This document shows positions 34,476 through 47,838 of a DNA stretch of 64,000 bases, piece by piece. The notes beneath the pieces were generated by a model. The model was not told the origin of the DNA, did not search any database, and saw nothing but the letters and a program-made list of their open reading frames with translations. Position 1 is the first letter of the stretch. Each line of letters starts with the position of its first letter. The stretch comes from Paragonimus westermani. Taxonomy: Eukaryota; Platyhelminthes; Trematoda; Plagiorchiida; Troglotrematidae. The DNA lies in assembly GCA_008508345.1 (NCBI GenBank), contig QNGE01000130.1:285431-349430 (forward strand), in the 5' to 3' direction. The position numbers and the translations under genes were made by a program.

Positions 34476-35650
34476 TCGAAATTTAGTCAATATTACTTCA
34501 TTCTGCTTACACGTGCTTATAGTCTGGCTTACACAAATTTGGATAAAAGTATGACATTGTGCGTGTAGATATAGAGCACGTTGTAACTCGTTGTTCACCT
34601 GCATACCCATGCAACCCGATCGCATTGAGACAGATGCATCTCTCCTACCTTAATTTTCCGTGCGTTTTTGGTCTCATCCAAACGGTTCGACTGGCATTCG
34701 AGCGGCAGTAGATGTATCTATTCACAGCGTTACTTCTTGAATACTACTGTTAGTCGTCTGAGCGTCACTGTGAGTATAAAAAGCTACAAGATAAGTCATC
34801 CACAAGTAAGGTCTGCAGAATATCCGCAGAGTGTGCAAAAGCCTCACTATTCCGGATACATTGAGAGCAAAGATGAAAAAGTTGGACAGTGTGGACAACT
34901 CAAATGCCAGAGCTGTTATGCAGAATACCGATGGCCCTACACATTTAGACAATGCCGAAACATGACCTTCGAATTCTTCACCATAGGTAAGTAAAAGTTT
35001 TGAAATTTTCCAGGTGATCTGATCTTCTCTTCCTATTATTGCATTCCTCGAAGAATGAGGTCAACGTCATGGAGAGGGGCCTGCTCTGGTTGACCGGTTA
35101 TTATTTAGGGTTGTTACTATTGTGTTCAACTTTGGACTCAGTTTTCACAATTGGATGCATACCTTCTCATTGTGTAGCGTGAAACAAGCCATAAACCCGA
35201 ATTGTGTTATTGAAATTTTGTTTTCCATAGGTAAGAAAATCCACCTTTTTCCATTAAACTCCGAAATGGCTATATAGATGAGTACATTTCTTTATTCGAA
35301 TAAATAGTTGCTTAATTTATTACATAAAAGGTAATATATTTCAACTCTGCTTTTATAGTCAGTTTGCAGTTTTGTACATCCTTAGGCGTAAAATGATCTA
35401 ACTTCTGCAAAGTCATAGTTCTGGGGTAAAATATTTTGACCACCTCTCAACAGAGCGTGAACGTGTATCGGTCAGTCGCTTATAAAATCACCAGTCGCAG
35501 GTTAGTATGTTGTGGGTATGATGGTGATAACCGAAATGCATGAATATTGCTAAGTTGCAAGTACAACTGGACAATAATAGTTTAGGGGGTTCATACTACT
35601 AACTAATTTTCTAAGTAGCATCGTAGTATAAACGCAACATTTCCTTGCAG

Positions 35651-35821
35651 CTCTCAGAATATCCGGAGCCGGGTGCATACAACGTCCAGTCTTTCTTGGA
35701 CATATGGGCCAGTCCAGACAAAAAGCATGCTGGGAAGTTCCAAAGAATCCATGAAACGATGAGCCTGAAAAACGCCAAACAGATCATCAACTGCTCGAAA
35801 CAGCCTACCTTGGTGCACGAA
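35651..35821 (+). CDS. CIMAP2: CIMAP2 exon 5
   Basis: Fifty-seven codons, phase 0 at both ends, acceptor ttccttgcag, donor gtaagc. It begins L-S-E-Y-P-E-P-G-A-Y-N, a PG-rich repeat with the first Gly replaced. It then reads F-L-D-I-W-A-S-P-D-K-K-H-A-G-K-F, equivalent to the F-x-E-x(2)-S-x(3)-KKHG-x-F segment of vertebrate CIMAP2. The end is rich in Lys, Asn and Gln. The reading frame is clean. A 3,225-bp intron follows, containing an RTE-like LINE relic interrupted by another repeat. Confidence 0.88.
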
Positions 35822-37449
35822 GTAAGCCACCTTCTTTGGACGCTGTCAAAGCACTGAATTGCCAAGTATATCACAAAAATCCGCCCAAATAAACCTTTCA
35901 GTTCGAAAGCTCAGTGGCCGTCAGCCGGAGCTTTACCGATCGATAGCTTTAGGTCCTCGAATGGCTGAAGAATTTTCTCAAAATTCCATCGGTTTTTCAC
36001 TCGCAATTTCTGTATGTGAAAAACTAGGGTATATTGTAGCTCCCTGACCCCTACGAAAAGTTTTTCGATAATAACAACCCACAAACATTTGAGAAAGTTC
36101 TTACCCCGTATGAGTGGTTAACTATGTAAAAACTTGTGTACGTTGCAGTGTCACATAATGTTGTGTAGACTGTTTTTAACGCACAATGATTACCGATAAC
36201 TTAAAAAAATAACGAGTGTACACAATATATGCAGTTTAGTACTCAACTGTTTATGAAATTCTAACTACAACTACAAACAACCGAAACTATGATGAGACGA
36301 TTGTAAGTGCCCACTAAGTATTTGCTTACGTGCAACAATCCTCTGTTCAATTTCACAATAGGAATGCAGACTGTTTGATAGTCATTGAGATGTCTCATCC
36401 TGGTAAACTGACCTTTTGCTGAGCACCCAAATATGTTGGTGAGTGACATTTGGAAAAATCAGTGCATAGTGCAATCTTCTAATCACAAATCTGTTAGGTT
36501 GTATATAACCAACAAGTGAATCAAGTGTAAAATCCAATTTTAATTTACGTGATCCTGTTCGGCTGTTAAAACTCACACCACAAATTTCCGATATCAAATG
36601 TGACATGCAATTCAAATGGCTCGCAACTATGACCTGTACCAATGAGCAAATCTTTAAGCAACAGTACAGTGACTGAACTGCATGCTTTGATGACCATACG
36701 AACTATTGATTTATCTTATCCAACAGGAAACTAATCACATTGGTGTGTTACTTCTCCAATTTGCACATGTCAATGAAACGGTGTTCATAGATTGCTCTCC
36801 CCTCTTTCTGTTTACTCAAACTCAAGTTGACTCAGAAGTGTTCTGAGTCATCGCATGTTTTGCTAGTCACTTAAAAACGAACCAGGATGTAATATTCTTA
36901 ACACATTTCGGGGCAATTTAAAGAATGCATTAAAGACGGTTCAATCTGTACGATCGCGGAATCCAGTGTAACGCTTTTGTTTGTGGACTTCACTTCACTG
37001 CTGTCGCGTGTGCCCTATCATTGTCGGCGGAACGGTATTTCCAAGCCGAATAACACAAAACGATTTTCGTAAAGTATTGGGACTAAGTGCCAAATGAGGA
37101 TAGCACGTGGTTTAATACCAGATGGTAATGACGGTTTTCTGTCTGCACTTGTCACACCCTGATATTCTGTTTGCGAGACTAAGGCGATGTTTCGTGATTG
37201 GTGTTAATCAACAGTCATTCCCCTCCTTAGAAAGTGTGCCATAAAATCACATGCTTGACACAGAGTTACTGATCTAGTCTTCATTGCAGTCTAGTTGCTC
37301 AGAGATCCTACAATGTGGTGGACTGTGAGACAGAGGGGACCGCATATGAGAACGGGCAAGTTCATGACCTGGTTGTAGATGCATCTATTTTGCATTTATC
37401 TCACGACAAACACTGAAGCATCAGTATTCCGATTATTAGCTAACGGTCT

Positions 37450-38780
37450 CGATGTTTATAGGTCTGCAGAAGACTGCTTTTGATTCGGCTGCTTGACGTA
37501 CTTCCTGTGGTTGTCTACATTACAAAGAAGCTTCATTCATGTACGTCAGCTTGTCAGGGTCAGTGACTGGAGACGTTAGGTGAAATGTCAGTTAATCGGG
37601 CCTAGTAGAGTGAATGTCTTCGTTGTTTGGTCGAGTTGTCTGTGTAGTAAATGCGCTGAATTATACGAGGCTGTAAAAACTGTAAGGTAGCTGTTTTGCT
37701 GATGACGTCTCATGTTCACATATGGCTCAGTTATTTGTTTGCAAGGCGTGGACAAATTTGTGTTGAAAGTGTGAATATAGACGTAGCCATTTTTTGTAGT
37801 TTGATCCGTGGAACGACGAAAGTATTGTTCTCATTGATGTTGACGTCGATGATGATGATGAGCAGCTAACTCCAGCGTCCTCCTCTTCGGGTGACGTTCT
37901 ACAGGGGTGTCCTGTCTTCCTAGTTACCCCTTACCAACACGATGGATTTCAGTTTGGAGGGTGCACTCGTAGGCTTCGTGGATCTCGGAATAGAGTTTCT
38001 GTCAGATAACCGTCAATGAACTAACAAACTACATCCTTCTACTTATTTCTTCTGTGTGGAGCAGGTAAAACAAACTAAACCGGTTAAATTTTATGACTAG
38101 TCTGTAAGTTACACATTTTGCACGCTGAAGTCTTAGGATCTCTTCACCTACCTGGATAGTGTCATTTTATCGGCTTGCAACAGTGCTGAGGCGATGCGTA
38201 TGGAAATAGCGAAAGCATTCAGTGGTTTTACTGATGTTCGCCCTTTATGGAGACGAAAAAAACTGTTCATCACTTAACTGGAACGTTTGTAATGTATCCG
38301 TACGTTCGAGTTTTTCTTTAATGTCTACACCTGGCCCTTTCGTGTGAAAGATGCACGTGAGCCCTACTATTCGAACACTGTCGTCCCTGCCAAACTACAT
38401 CAAGTAACTTCATCGCATGAGGACTGCAACAGTATTTCGCTACACTTTTTAGAAATGGGCGAATTTGTGGTCGATAACCGGGTGATGGAAATGCATAGTC
38501 TGTGTTGGCTGAGCCCTGTACTCCGCATACCGACAGATAGTTTGCCGTACCACACCTTATTGACTATGGCTTTTGATGGTTAGTAAAAACGGAAGTAACC
38601 AGACGACGACGTGGTTGTAGACTATGTAGGCCCTGATCGCTCTGCTATACAAAGTTGATGGGTGAGGCCTGCTAGGCTGGAGAGTCTGTGACCATCAGCA
38701 TCGCTGGTTCGAAACACCTGACAGTGTGTCGCAGCCAAACATTGGTCTTTATCCTAATCACAGCTAATCTTGACTTTTCG
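37450..38780 (+). pseudogene. RTE-like LINE reverse transcriptase relic, interrupted
   Basis: Segments appear in order. F-I-G-L-Q-K-T-A-F-D-S (37456-37490; catalytic-Asp box eroded). After a gap, G-D-V-L-Q-G-C-P-V-F-L near 37885-37920, matching S-G-V-R-Q-G-C-P. Then F-S-L-E-G-A-L-V-G-F, F-T-Y-L-D-S-V-I-L-S (about 38145) and F-S-G-F-T-D-V-R-P-L-W-R-R. Last, in the 38344-38583 frame, M-E-M-H-S-L-C-W-L-S-P-V-L-R-I-P, corresponding to the M-x-L-H-R-L-R-W-L-G-H-V-L-R-M C-terminal motif. The catalytic Y-A-D-D box is not recognisable. Confidence 0.75.
37577..37870 (+). repeat. Repeat inserted in RTE relic
   Basis: This block separates two adjacent RT motifs of the RTE relic that are normally about 20 residues apart. 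Its 37585-37685 core (aatcgggc, tgtttggtcgagttgt, acgaggc) recurs at 51000-51105. It ends near a (GAT)5-like run at 37848-37862. Boundaries are approximate. Confidence 0.5.
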
Positions 38781-39046
38781 TAATTACCCTTATTTCTGTT
38801 CAGTTTTTCTTCATACGTTCGTATTTATTTACCATCCTGCTGCTTCGCTGACTCCTGTCAGAAGTAACGGAGGTATGGGCCGTAACACCTATGAGTAAAG
38901 CGACAAGCTGACGGCGTATGCATTTACATATGTTTCATTTGTAAGGTAAGCCTATACTGAAGTTCATGTCTTCAGATAGATAAATTAACCATTCTCAACT
39001 AATCAAAACGGCATTGAATAGCATATCCACTCTTGTTCCCTCGCAG

Positions 39047-39169
39047 GTTAGCCCAGCAACTTATGACCCCAGTCTACCAAACAAGAAAGCCAAAAGCAGT
39101 AACTGTCAGAACGTACCTTTCCTCAGTCAGGCGTCTCGATATGACGGAAGTTTGTTCGCTATACCAAAA
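39047..39169 (+). CDS. CIMAP2: CIMAP2 exon 6
   Basis: Forty-one codons, phase 0 at both ends; acceptor ccctcgcag, donor gtgggt (non-optimal). The sequence begins V-S-P-A-T-Y-D-P, a diverged PG-rich repeat lacking one Gly. It then has N-V-P-F-L-S-Q-A-S-R-Y-D, the PFLS-x(3)-R-Y/F-D motif common to SHIPPO-type proteins. I chose the donor at 39170 because it joins I-P-K directly to V-P-V-G-P-G-R-Y in exon 7, recreating the family's normal order. Without that donor, the frame stays open to a stop at 39200-39202, giving an alternative short C-terminus. Confidence 0.8.
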
Positions 39170-40869
39170 GTGGGTTCTCTTCTATTCAGAAACACAACCT
39201 GTTAACCTCTGGAGCACAACGTGACTCAAAAAATGCTTGAGTCACAATGTAAATAACGCTTTTAACTATCACTTTGCAGTAAATCATGTATATTCACAAA
39301 CCCTGTCAACAGAAGGTATTATTCCGGATTATTCACAAGGTTCTCCACTTAGGTATGAAGTCTTGAACACGAGTTGATAAATGTTCCCTTATAAAAAGTG
39401 TTAATTTGCATGGTTAAATTTTTATCCCTTGCCATTGTGAAATATGATAAGTCAATATTAATCCGAATAAGCTCACTAGATTTTATGGCCTTCTACGTTT
39501 GTCACAACCTCCAGTTACCCTTTGAGATGTGCTTCTGTAATACACCCTCATAATTCCTCTCATGTTTCTGGAGAAAAGGTCTTATCACCTATTATTAATA
39601 ACCATACATTTTCTAAATCATCAGTTAACGTTTGCATGCAAAATCATTGAAAAATTTCATCAGTCCATTAAAGTTGGATTGTGTGGTACAAGATTTAGCG
39701 ACCTGAACTTATGGAAAACTTCTCTTGTCTCATGATATTCGTACCAATGTGGTATGTAGACTTCCGTATTATAAGGTTGAGGTGAGTTTTTTTCAACCTT
39801 CTATCAAATTTCATTTGAATTTGCCGGTACGCACTATGTGATTTTTGTGTCCTCATGTAACATTTCTAGCCAGTCCCTTTCGAAGTAAGCGTCAGGCTTG
39901 AGAGTAGCATCTATGCAAGTTCGCCAGCAATACATGTCCCGAATTGGACTTAAACTGCGGCCACATTCTCATAAAACAACCGTGTTGCCATTGTGTGACT
40001 GACTTCACATTAAGCATGGCAGGATTTCAAGAATCTAAATGTTGAGCGGCATTCGCCTGTGATTAATGTTCAGGTTACCCGATGGCTTCTGAAAAAAAGA
40101 CAGTAACTGCCATGTCAACTCCAGTCGATAACATTAGGATTTTGCCTTTTCATACAATTAAAATACCCGGAAACCATTGAAATTTTCCAGTGATATTTTC
40201 ATGACAGATAAACAGTAGAGGGTTTAGGTTGGCATAATTTAGACTTACAGGTAAATGTGATTGCATTTACTGGTGATAATTCCGTCGTCACCCGATTATA
40301 GTGTAGTCGGAATTCTATTCTGGGTCGAGACAAAAATATGCATTATAACAGTCCCTGAATAGAGTGAAATTGAAATTTAGTGCATCAGTTTGGAAGGATT
40401 TGGCTAAGAAGTTTGCGTGAACTAGAAACCTATGATCACTTCCCATCGAATTTTGAATTGTACCAAATAAGCATCATTACAGCTCTACCATTCTAAAGTA
40501 ATTAAGTAAGTTTCATCCCAATTCACACTTGAGTCCTCCAAACAGGTTTCTTCGTCGAGTGCAACTACTCTATAAATGGTATTTGTTGCTAGGGTTTGCT
40601 TTACAGAAACGTTACAACAGCGTCAATTTGCCTACCGTTTCTTTCTGACTGATGATTTTTACTCTCTTTCTTCTTGCCTCGAATATCTCAGTTTAAAGTC
40701 GAAAATGAATTCGGTAAATTTTATGAGCGACCCTTTGAAGAGCATATATTCTTTCAAACAGTTTATGATAAAATTTCATCCCGAAAATGCTAACTTTGTG
40801 CGTCATTAACATTTTTGTTCGTGCATGGATTTTTTTGTCTCGGGTTGATGGTTTCGGTATTGGTATGTT

Positions 40870-40935
40870 CGCCAAACTTGGCATTTAGGTTGCAAACGTT
40901 TCAATATCAAGCGACGTGACATCATCAAAGCAAAA
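40870..40935 (+). repeat. Short dispersed repeat, copy 1
   Basis: ttgcaaacgtttca (40890-40903) recurs at 42460-42473, with similar upstream bases (t-gg-ca-x-tta-x-gttgcaaacg) and loosely similar downstream ones. Likely a diverged dispersed repeat of unknown type in the last large CIMAP2 intron. Confidence 0.4.
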
Positions 40936-43900
40936 GTGTTTCAGCGTATAGTTTTGAGCGTGGAGTTTGTTTGTATGGTCGCAGAAATCAATAATATTAC
41001 CTGATTTTTTGATCAGAAACACAGTCCGAGATGATAAAGTGCAACAGGCAGTTGTGTGCCAACTTATACAATATTTCAGGACCTTCTGTTTGTGTCCACT
41101 TCCAGCCGTTCTGATAATTTTCCGTCTGGAATACTCCGTTTCACTCTTACGGTACACTGTGGTTCGAGACACAGTACCTTCCAGTCAAATTTTTAACAGA
41201 TAGGAGTGAATGAATGAATTAATAGATTGTATCAAGGTCATTTGAATGCTCACAACATCCAAAGGAACGTCAGAATAATCTACAGTTTTGATAGCCGACG
41301 ATTGTGGAAGAAATGATAGGAACTAACAGTGAATAAATGAAATACAATTTCCCCTTTAAGTGAACAAACCGGCGTTCAAGATCACTTTTCCAAACCAAAG
41401 CCTGTTTACTAGTGAAAAACAACTGTTATGTGAAAAGCTTTTTTCCTACAAAATTATTCTAAGGACGTTGAAACTAATAACAGCCTCGAAGAATTTTACA
41501 GACACCTCTTCTGATCATCCGAGAAACCTCATTTAATATAATTTGTGTCAGTTTCATCTCCATATGTATGAATAAATAACACGGATTGTGCAAACAATCA
41601 CCTAGATATTGCTAATTGATTTTTGTTAATTGATGTGGTTTCAAAATGATGATTCAAACCTGTGTAGTTAAGGGACAATTTTTCTGGAACTGTTGCACGA
41701 GCAATATTGGCTAGTAAATATTGCCAAACAAACCAGACAGGTCTGATGTATCTTATTTGACCGTTTGATCCATCTAAGTTTGTTGGAGTTGCTGAACAAA
41801 CTAAGCCAGCCATGAGATAACACTGATCGTAACATGCAAAAATGTTTACTATAGAGACCTATAACTCAACCAGTATTATAAAGCTCCCTTAATTTGTGGG
41901 ATATTGTCACCGGTTCTGCAAGCTCAGCACGTCATATTTTAACCTTGGTTAAGCTTGCGGACAAATTTTCCTTTGAATTCATGGAATCCAATCCTTTTAT
42001 GAAAATTTCCGTCCAAGTTTTGTACGGGTACATCGAAATTAATTGGTATTGTCATTATGATCACTATAATTTCTGTGTCAGTTCTATCCATAATTTACAG
42101 TAGTTTGAGGGTGAAAAGGTGAACAGAATTTTAGCAGTTCACATATTATTTACTATCATATCCACTAAAAAATAAAATATTTTTACAGTGACTTAGCTTC
42201 GCGTAGTTGGTACAAACTAGTGTATCAACGTGTGTTGTGTTGTCTCTACTTACCGATCACTTCAAGCCTTCATCTTTCATTCAACAACTAGAGAGATATC
42301 CACAGAAGGATACGCTTCATCTGATTCCGAATGCAATGTGGAATTGGCCAAAATTTGCATGCAGCCAAATCCCATTAAGCTGTCTGATTGTTGGGAAGTG
42401 GAGCGTTGATTGTGGCTCAGGTTGACGGTTTAGGTGTTCCCCTGTTTGGGCAGCTTACGTTGCAAACGTTTCAGCACCACACGGGGTAAAATCAACAGCG
42501 TGCATCGGTTTGAGTGCGGAAGCTAGTGAAAGAAAGCTGACCGTCCAACTTGAATTCTGACTGGTTGTTGGTTGTTCTTACTAGCCCCTTGATTGGTCAC
42601 TTCTGCCATTTTGAACTTTCAATGTAGGCTTACTAACCACTTCCTGCTGCCAGTGATCTTTGGTCTAAAGTATGACTGGTTCATTTCTCTTTTGACTGGT
42701 TTGGTCAGCTCTTCCGTCGTGAAATTCCGGCCAATTGGTTATACATTACACAATCTTGCCCATTGATCCGATCTGTTCAAATTGCTTTGTTCCGTTGTGC
42801 AAGTGTTCGCCTTAATGAAAATTGTTGCGGCACTCAATTTAAAGTGTGTACAGTCTGATCCTCGTCGACGAAGACCGACTGAAATTGATCTTACCTTCTG
42901 ACGGCCATTTCATGTTCATGTATTGGTATAGATAAATTTCATCCGGTTTGGCCGACTCAGCGTCCTTCCCAATCGTTTCTTTTGACGGTATCATAAGGTT
43001 TCTCTTATTCGTAGGTTTATGTTGTTCCTTCGGTTTTGACCACATTCTTCGTAATTACCATCGGTTTCTGATGCTGTTTTGATGTATGGCATAACAGTTC
43101 GTCTTGTTGACGATTCCGCAGAATGTGGATCTCTTCATCTGCAGCAGACTTTTGTGAAATTTTATTGATATCCACTACAAAGAAATACTTGTTACATGTA
43201 TTTTTCTTTCTTCCCATTAGGGTTTGCGGTATCGCATTGCTTTCCAGCTCTCCTAAACAGAGCTGGAATGCAACTTGTTTTAGGATAGTCTGGGTGTCCA
43301 CTGCCAAGTTTGGAGAGATTGTCCGCATGCATGGCCAACTAGTCAAAAGCTCAAGGACGAAAAACTGACCAACCCAGTCAAAGAAAAAAGACGAACCAAT
43401 TACGTTTCAAATTAAGGTACAACCGCAGTAGGGAATGATCAGTAATAATCCACGCTGAAATTTCACAACTGCAGAAGTGGCCGATCAGGCTCCTGGTGAG
43501 AAATTTCAAAACAGCAATTTATCAACCAGACTTCCGGTTAAAAGGCCAAAAGCAACCCGAAGTAACTAACTTTAATTCAGGTTAAACGGTCAACTCAATT
43601 TTGTATACAGGAGCAGGCATTCATCAAACTCCGTCACCCTCCACTCTCAAACCGGTTCATATTTTGTACATATGTAGGTATATGTACCGGACAGTGTGTC
43701 GACGGAAGCTCTAGTAAAATCATTTCCGATCTATAACAAATGACTGTATATTCAAGTAAAGTCTTAGAGACGGTTTAGTGTTCAAGAAGGTTTGATAAAA
43801 TTCTGATCGAGTACCATTCAAAGTTTATTGAATCCTTCGATTTCAGGAGGACTTTTGAGCCAACCTCTTTAGAAACGAGGTAGTCAATTCGTGTTTCGCT

Positions 43901-46900
43901 CTTGTAAGACCTTATCAGTAGTGTATACTCTTGCGACCACCGGACTTTGAACTCCGGTCTACGTTTGCACAAGACAACTTCGATGACCACCACTCCATCC
44001 ACTTCATACTAGGCGGGATAAAGTGTCGTATCTAACCCCTCGATCACATTCACTTGTAAGTGAATCCTCGTTTGCTCACTCACATTAAGAGGAGGTTTCC
44101 TCAGCCAAGTCAAACTCGGAATTCATTGATTTTGTACTTAATGCTGATAAGCAGTTTGAGAATTGGTCGACTGAATAATACACTTGACTGAAATGAATTT
44201 TTATCTGTATGAGAAAGCCGTGACCAAACCTGATTGGTGTGCAAGTGATATCAGCTAAGCCCCAGGCCATTACTCACAAATTTTTGCGTATTGCGGAATA
44301 AACAGATTATATGACATCAATCTTAGTCTGGTCAGGGTAGTCAGGAGACACACATTACGGTAGTAAATCATTTTCTACTCTCTTTAGTTATGAACGTGTG
44401 ATTAACACGCAAACAAACACAACCGTTCTTAGATGAACTGGTACGCGTACAAATCCGTATGATTTATAACTGTTACCCAGGTTGACCCATTTTAAACAAG
44501 AACCAACGGTTGTCCTTCCAATCACGGATGAAATTAAACTATGCAAATAGTAGTTAGATGAGGTGTTCCTGATTGGACCATATTGAGAAAAAATTGAAGG
44601 AGTGATCCGGATGTTCGATTTTACCCACACAATTTTCCTAGTGGCTTCTGAGGTTTAATAAATAACTAGTGTAGCCCTTCTGAATGGTGTTGTTAGGTGT
44701 CGTTTAAACGGTTCTGTTGAAAAGTTAGTGTGCTGTAACCAACATAGGTGGCGTAGCGCATGAAATGTATGGCTTTTGTTCTGCAGCTTATATTATCCTA
44801 CAGGGCGTGAAAAACACACTCTGACAATAGGCTACCACTCGAGTGGGAATCATTACGTTGTTATGCTAACACCTTATCAGAAACTCTTATCAAACGGTGG
44901 ACCAACTGGACGCTCATAATGAAAGACAACTGTGAACCTGTGCAAGAAAATAACCTAGGTCACTCTTCCATACAAAGATAACGATGTGATAATCAAGTTT
45001 ATGGAAACGACCAGCTCTGGCCTGAGACGAGCTTGTAGCGAAGATAAACGAACCCAGCTCCCACAAGCCTCTACCCCCGTTCAATGACCTAACTCATATG
45101 CAGTGTACCAGTCACTGTATATGTTGACTTTCCTACAGTCCAGAAAACACTGTCATGGCAGAATGGAAGCAACGCTAGAAATGTACATCAAGTTGCCTAG
45201 GAGGTGCACTAGAGCAACAAGCCGAGATCCAATTAACGAGCACCAAACGTCACGTCCTTCGTCGCAAACATCTACCGTGCATAAATAACTAAAACGGCGC
45301 CTCATCATCCTTTACTATGTTGATAATTTTCCACACCTCTTACACCTCAAAGTATTGTGACGGTTTATTGATCAGCTATAAACGCCCTTCTGTATGTGTC
45401 AGAAAGTCTATTCGTATTCACTTGTCATGTGTAGAGTTGTGAATATAAGTGAAGTCCCAAACTGATCTGTAGATATGCCATTTGATTAAAAGTCGTAATT
45501 TTGTTTACATGCCAGTCACACGGTTACGACTGATAAGAGTGTGTGGATTTAAGTTAAGTCATGTCTTCTGACTACACCGTTAAAACGGCTGAAAGGAAAA
45601 CTTCCCCAAAAAAACATTAGGTGGTAGTGATGTTAACAATACTGCTTCAAATGCCAGAAACTTAGGTAATGTATTCATAAAACGAAAAATACGGTTGGGT
45701 TTACGAATGCCTGAATGACCGTGACGAAAGACACGGTGTAACTAACTGTTTCATGAGTTCATATTGAACGGCTGTAAAAGTTGATAGAACTGTCAGGTAT
45801 TTCAGAACGTACTGTAATTACTTTTGGATTGTCTGGGTGTTATCTTCGTCGTTGACCTACTCTCTTAGTTTGTCACATGGAGGAAATATCTAACAATATC
45901 TACAATCCGTCTTGTTAAGCCAGATTATGTTTGTCTGGTCGTAGTGAATATAGAACCTGACGGTCATAACAGGAAATCGGAGACCCCAAGAGCATCTTAA
46001 TTACCACTGTTTCATACCATTTAGGCGCCCAGTACAAACTGCTCGGATATGTCTGAGGTTATCCGGAACGTCTCCCTTGGATGTGATAAATGTAACATTC
46101 CACTGATCCGATGGATACCTGGGACTCCGCTTACTCTGGCGGTTGTAACGGACACTCCAATTGGGTTAGCAGCTAGATGCTGGATGATAACATGCATTCC
46201 GCGACCAAAACTATTAGTCCACTATATATTTTACAATCATTTCCGCAGCATCTAGTCTTCAAATGTCTGTCACCATTTAACTAACTAGCATCACTGCTAG
46301 TCAGCACATGTAAAGCTTTTGAAACAGTTTGTTTCCTTTGGTTTGTTGGGTGGATTGATTAGGATTGGAAGTGGAACGTTCAACATTTATGTTTGAGTCC
46401 AATTTCACCAGACAGTCAGTTCTGTGTACACTGCCTAATATGGCGTAGCGTAGTGAATAAGTTTAATCAATTGGCTAGATAGACGTAGCCTTTCGGTTCA
46501 CCATGCTAGTAGTAAAACAGAGTCATTCGAATGCTTGGAGTCAATTAGAGTGGTAAATTAGAGTCATACATAAGGGCAATGTGTCATTGTGGATGTCAGA
46601 ATGTTTAGCTGAACTGACTACATACTGCAGTGACACACACGAGATATCGAGTTCTACACAAGTCCATGTAATACAAATTTTAAAAATAAGGCTGCGCCAA
46701 TGACCTATCTTAGACTGCAGCTTTGACTCACACGTTTGCCTCAACTGAAAGAACGTACATTAGATTAAGTGTGCTGTGACTCTAGGGTGGGCTCATTTAC
46801 AAGAGTTGCTCACTGTGGTCATCCTCAAATGGATTTTTAACTGCGTATGCTATTTGTGAAATCCACTACCGTTGATCCCGTACAGAAGGAACTACCCTCC

Positions 46901-47032
46901 TTGCTGCTTCGTTCAACCATGAACCTAGAGTTACTGAGGTGAACGCTTAAAAAACCCATGGTTGAATGTTTTCTATGTTTCGTTGCTTTATACAGTTTTG
47001 GATGTTCGTACCTCTGGTTAAGGAGTTCATAG

Positions 47033-47354
47033 TGTAGTGAGGAGATACGGTCGCACCATACTACTCACACCACTATTCAGTAGCAGCATGGATCGAGATG
47101 ATCGCGGATCGGGATAATCGCGTGATAAATACGGCAGAGATACGGGATGGATCGTTGGAGGGCAGAATGACATATAATGGCTTTCGCTACACGACGGAAC
47201 TGATACATGGTGTCTGAAGCGACTGGAGGATCCTCAGAAGAGTATGGTGTGCAAATGAGTGTTTCCGTTTCTAGTCGTGCTCAGACGCCTAAGTAGTGTG
47301 TTGGTTTCTCCAATAAAGTAACTTTTGTGTTGTCCGCCTCCTGGATTCACAACA
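47033..47354 (+). mobile_element. Solo LTR, Gypsy-like
   Basis: A 322-bp unit beginning TGTAGTG and ending CACAACA, i.e. the 5'-TG...CA-3' ends of an LTR, flanked by a 4-bp direct repeat ATAG (47029-47032 and 47355-47358). A polyadenylation signal AATAAA lies at 47312-47317, about 40 bp before the end, with a gccgcctc-like stretch after it as I recall from fluke Gypsy LTRs. No internal element or second LTR is nearby, so it is best explained by LTR-LTR recombination. It lies in the last CIMAP2 intron, in the gene's orientation. Confidence 0.65.
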
Positions 47355-47710
47355 ATAGCTGCTCACAATTTTCTAGATTAATTAACGACTGTTCTTGCCA
47401 TTAACGCAGAACGTGGTTAAGGGAGAGTTCTTCAGTTTTGTGTGCTGTTGATAATTTACCCTGCCTTAGCCCCTATTTTTTTTGCTAACTCATGAAACGA
47501 TCACGAAGACAGAGAAATTGTGGACGAATTTGCCAAAATCTTAAAGAAACCTTCATAATTCATTTGCCAATAAAGCGGAAGGCTAAAAACCTGATTTTCG
47601 TTTCTAGAAAGCGTTTCCAAGGTGAACATCCTTGAGTTGCTCGCATTCAACAGTTCGCTCCTTGTCTGCTTCGTTTTATAGCAAACTGATTGCTTCATTT
47701 TCCTACGCAG

Positions 47711-47838
47711 GTTCCCGTTGGTCCAGGTCGCTATGACATTGAAAGATTCGACGATGCCCGATGTGTGTGGGGTGCTATGTGTGCCTTTGATTCACAAACC
47801 GCCGCACGGATGGACTCGAAGGAGTGCACGAAATGGAG
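47711..47838 (+). CDS. CIMAP2: CIMAP2 exon 7, last recognised exon
   Basis: Starts in phase 0 after tcctacgcag and reads V-P-V-G-P-G-R-Y-D-I-E-R-F, the C-terminal GPG-x-Y repeat of the family. It ends S-K-E-C-T-K-W at aaatggag|gtaagc. Reading through the donor gives AGG then TAA (47840-47842), so the same bases serve either as a donor or as Arg-stop. If the stop is used, the seven exons total 930 coding bases, 310 residues. Vertebrate proteins are longer, with roughly 25 further residues after this point, so a further exon downstream cannot be excluded. No clear AATAAA lies in the first 100 bp after the stop. The intron before it (8,541 bp) contains a solo LTR. Confidence 0.85.

Noticed and set aside
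34819..34986. Possible extra CIMAP2 exon (acceptor gtctgcag, donor atag|gtaagt, 168 bp).
   Set aside because: In the phase required by exons 4 and 5 the frame hits a TGA; the open frame is out of phase and lacks PG-rich motifs.
38655..38730. tRNA-like B box (ctggttcgaaacacc) as a tRNA or SINE.
   Set aside because: No A box or cloverleaf could be drawn, and the bases fit the decayed 3' end of the RTE-like relic.
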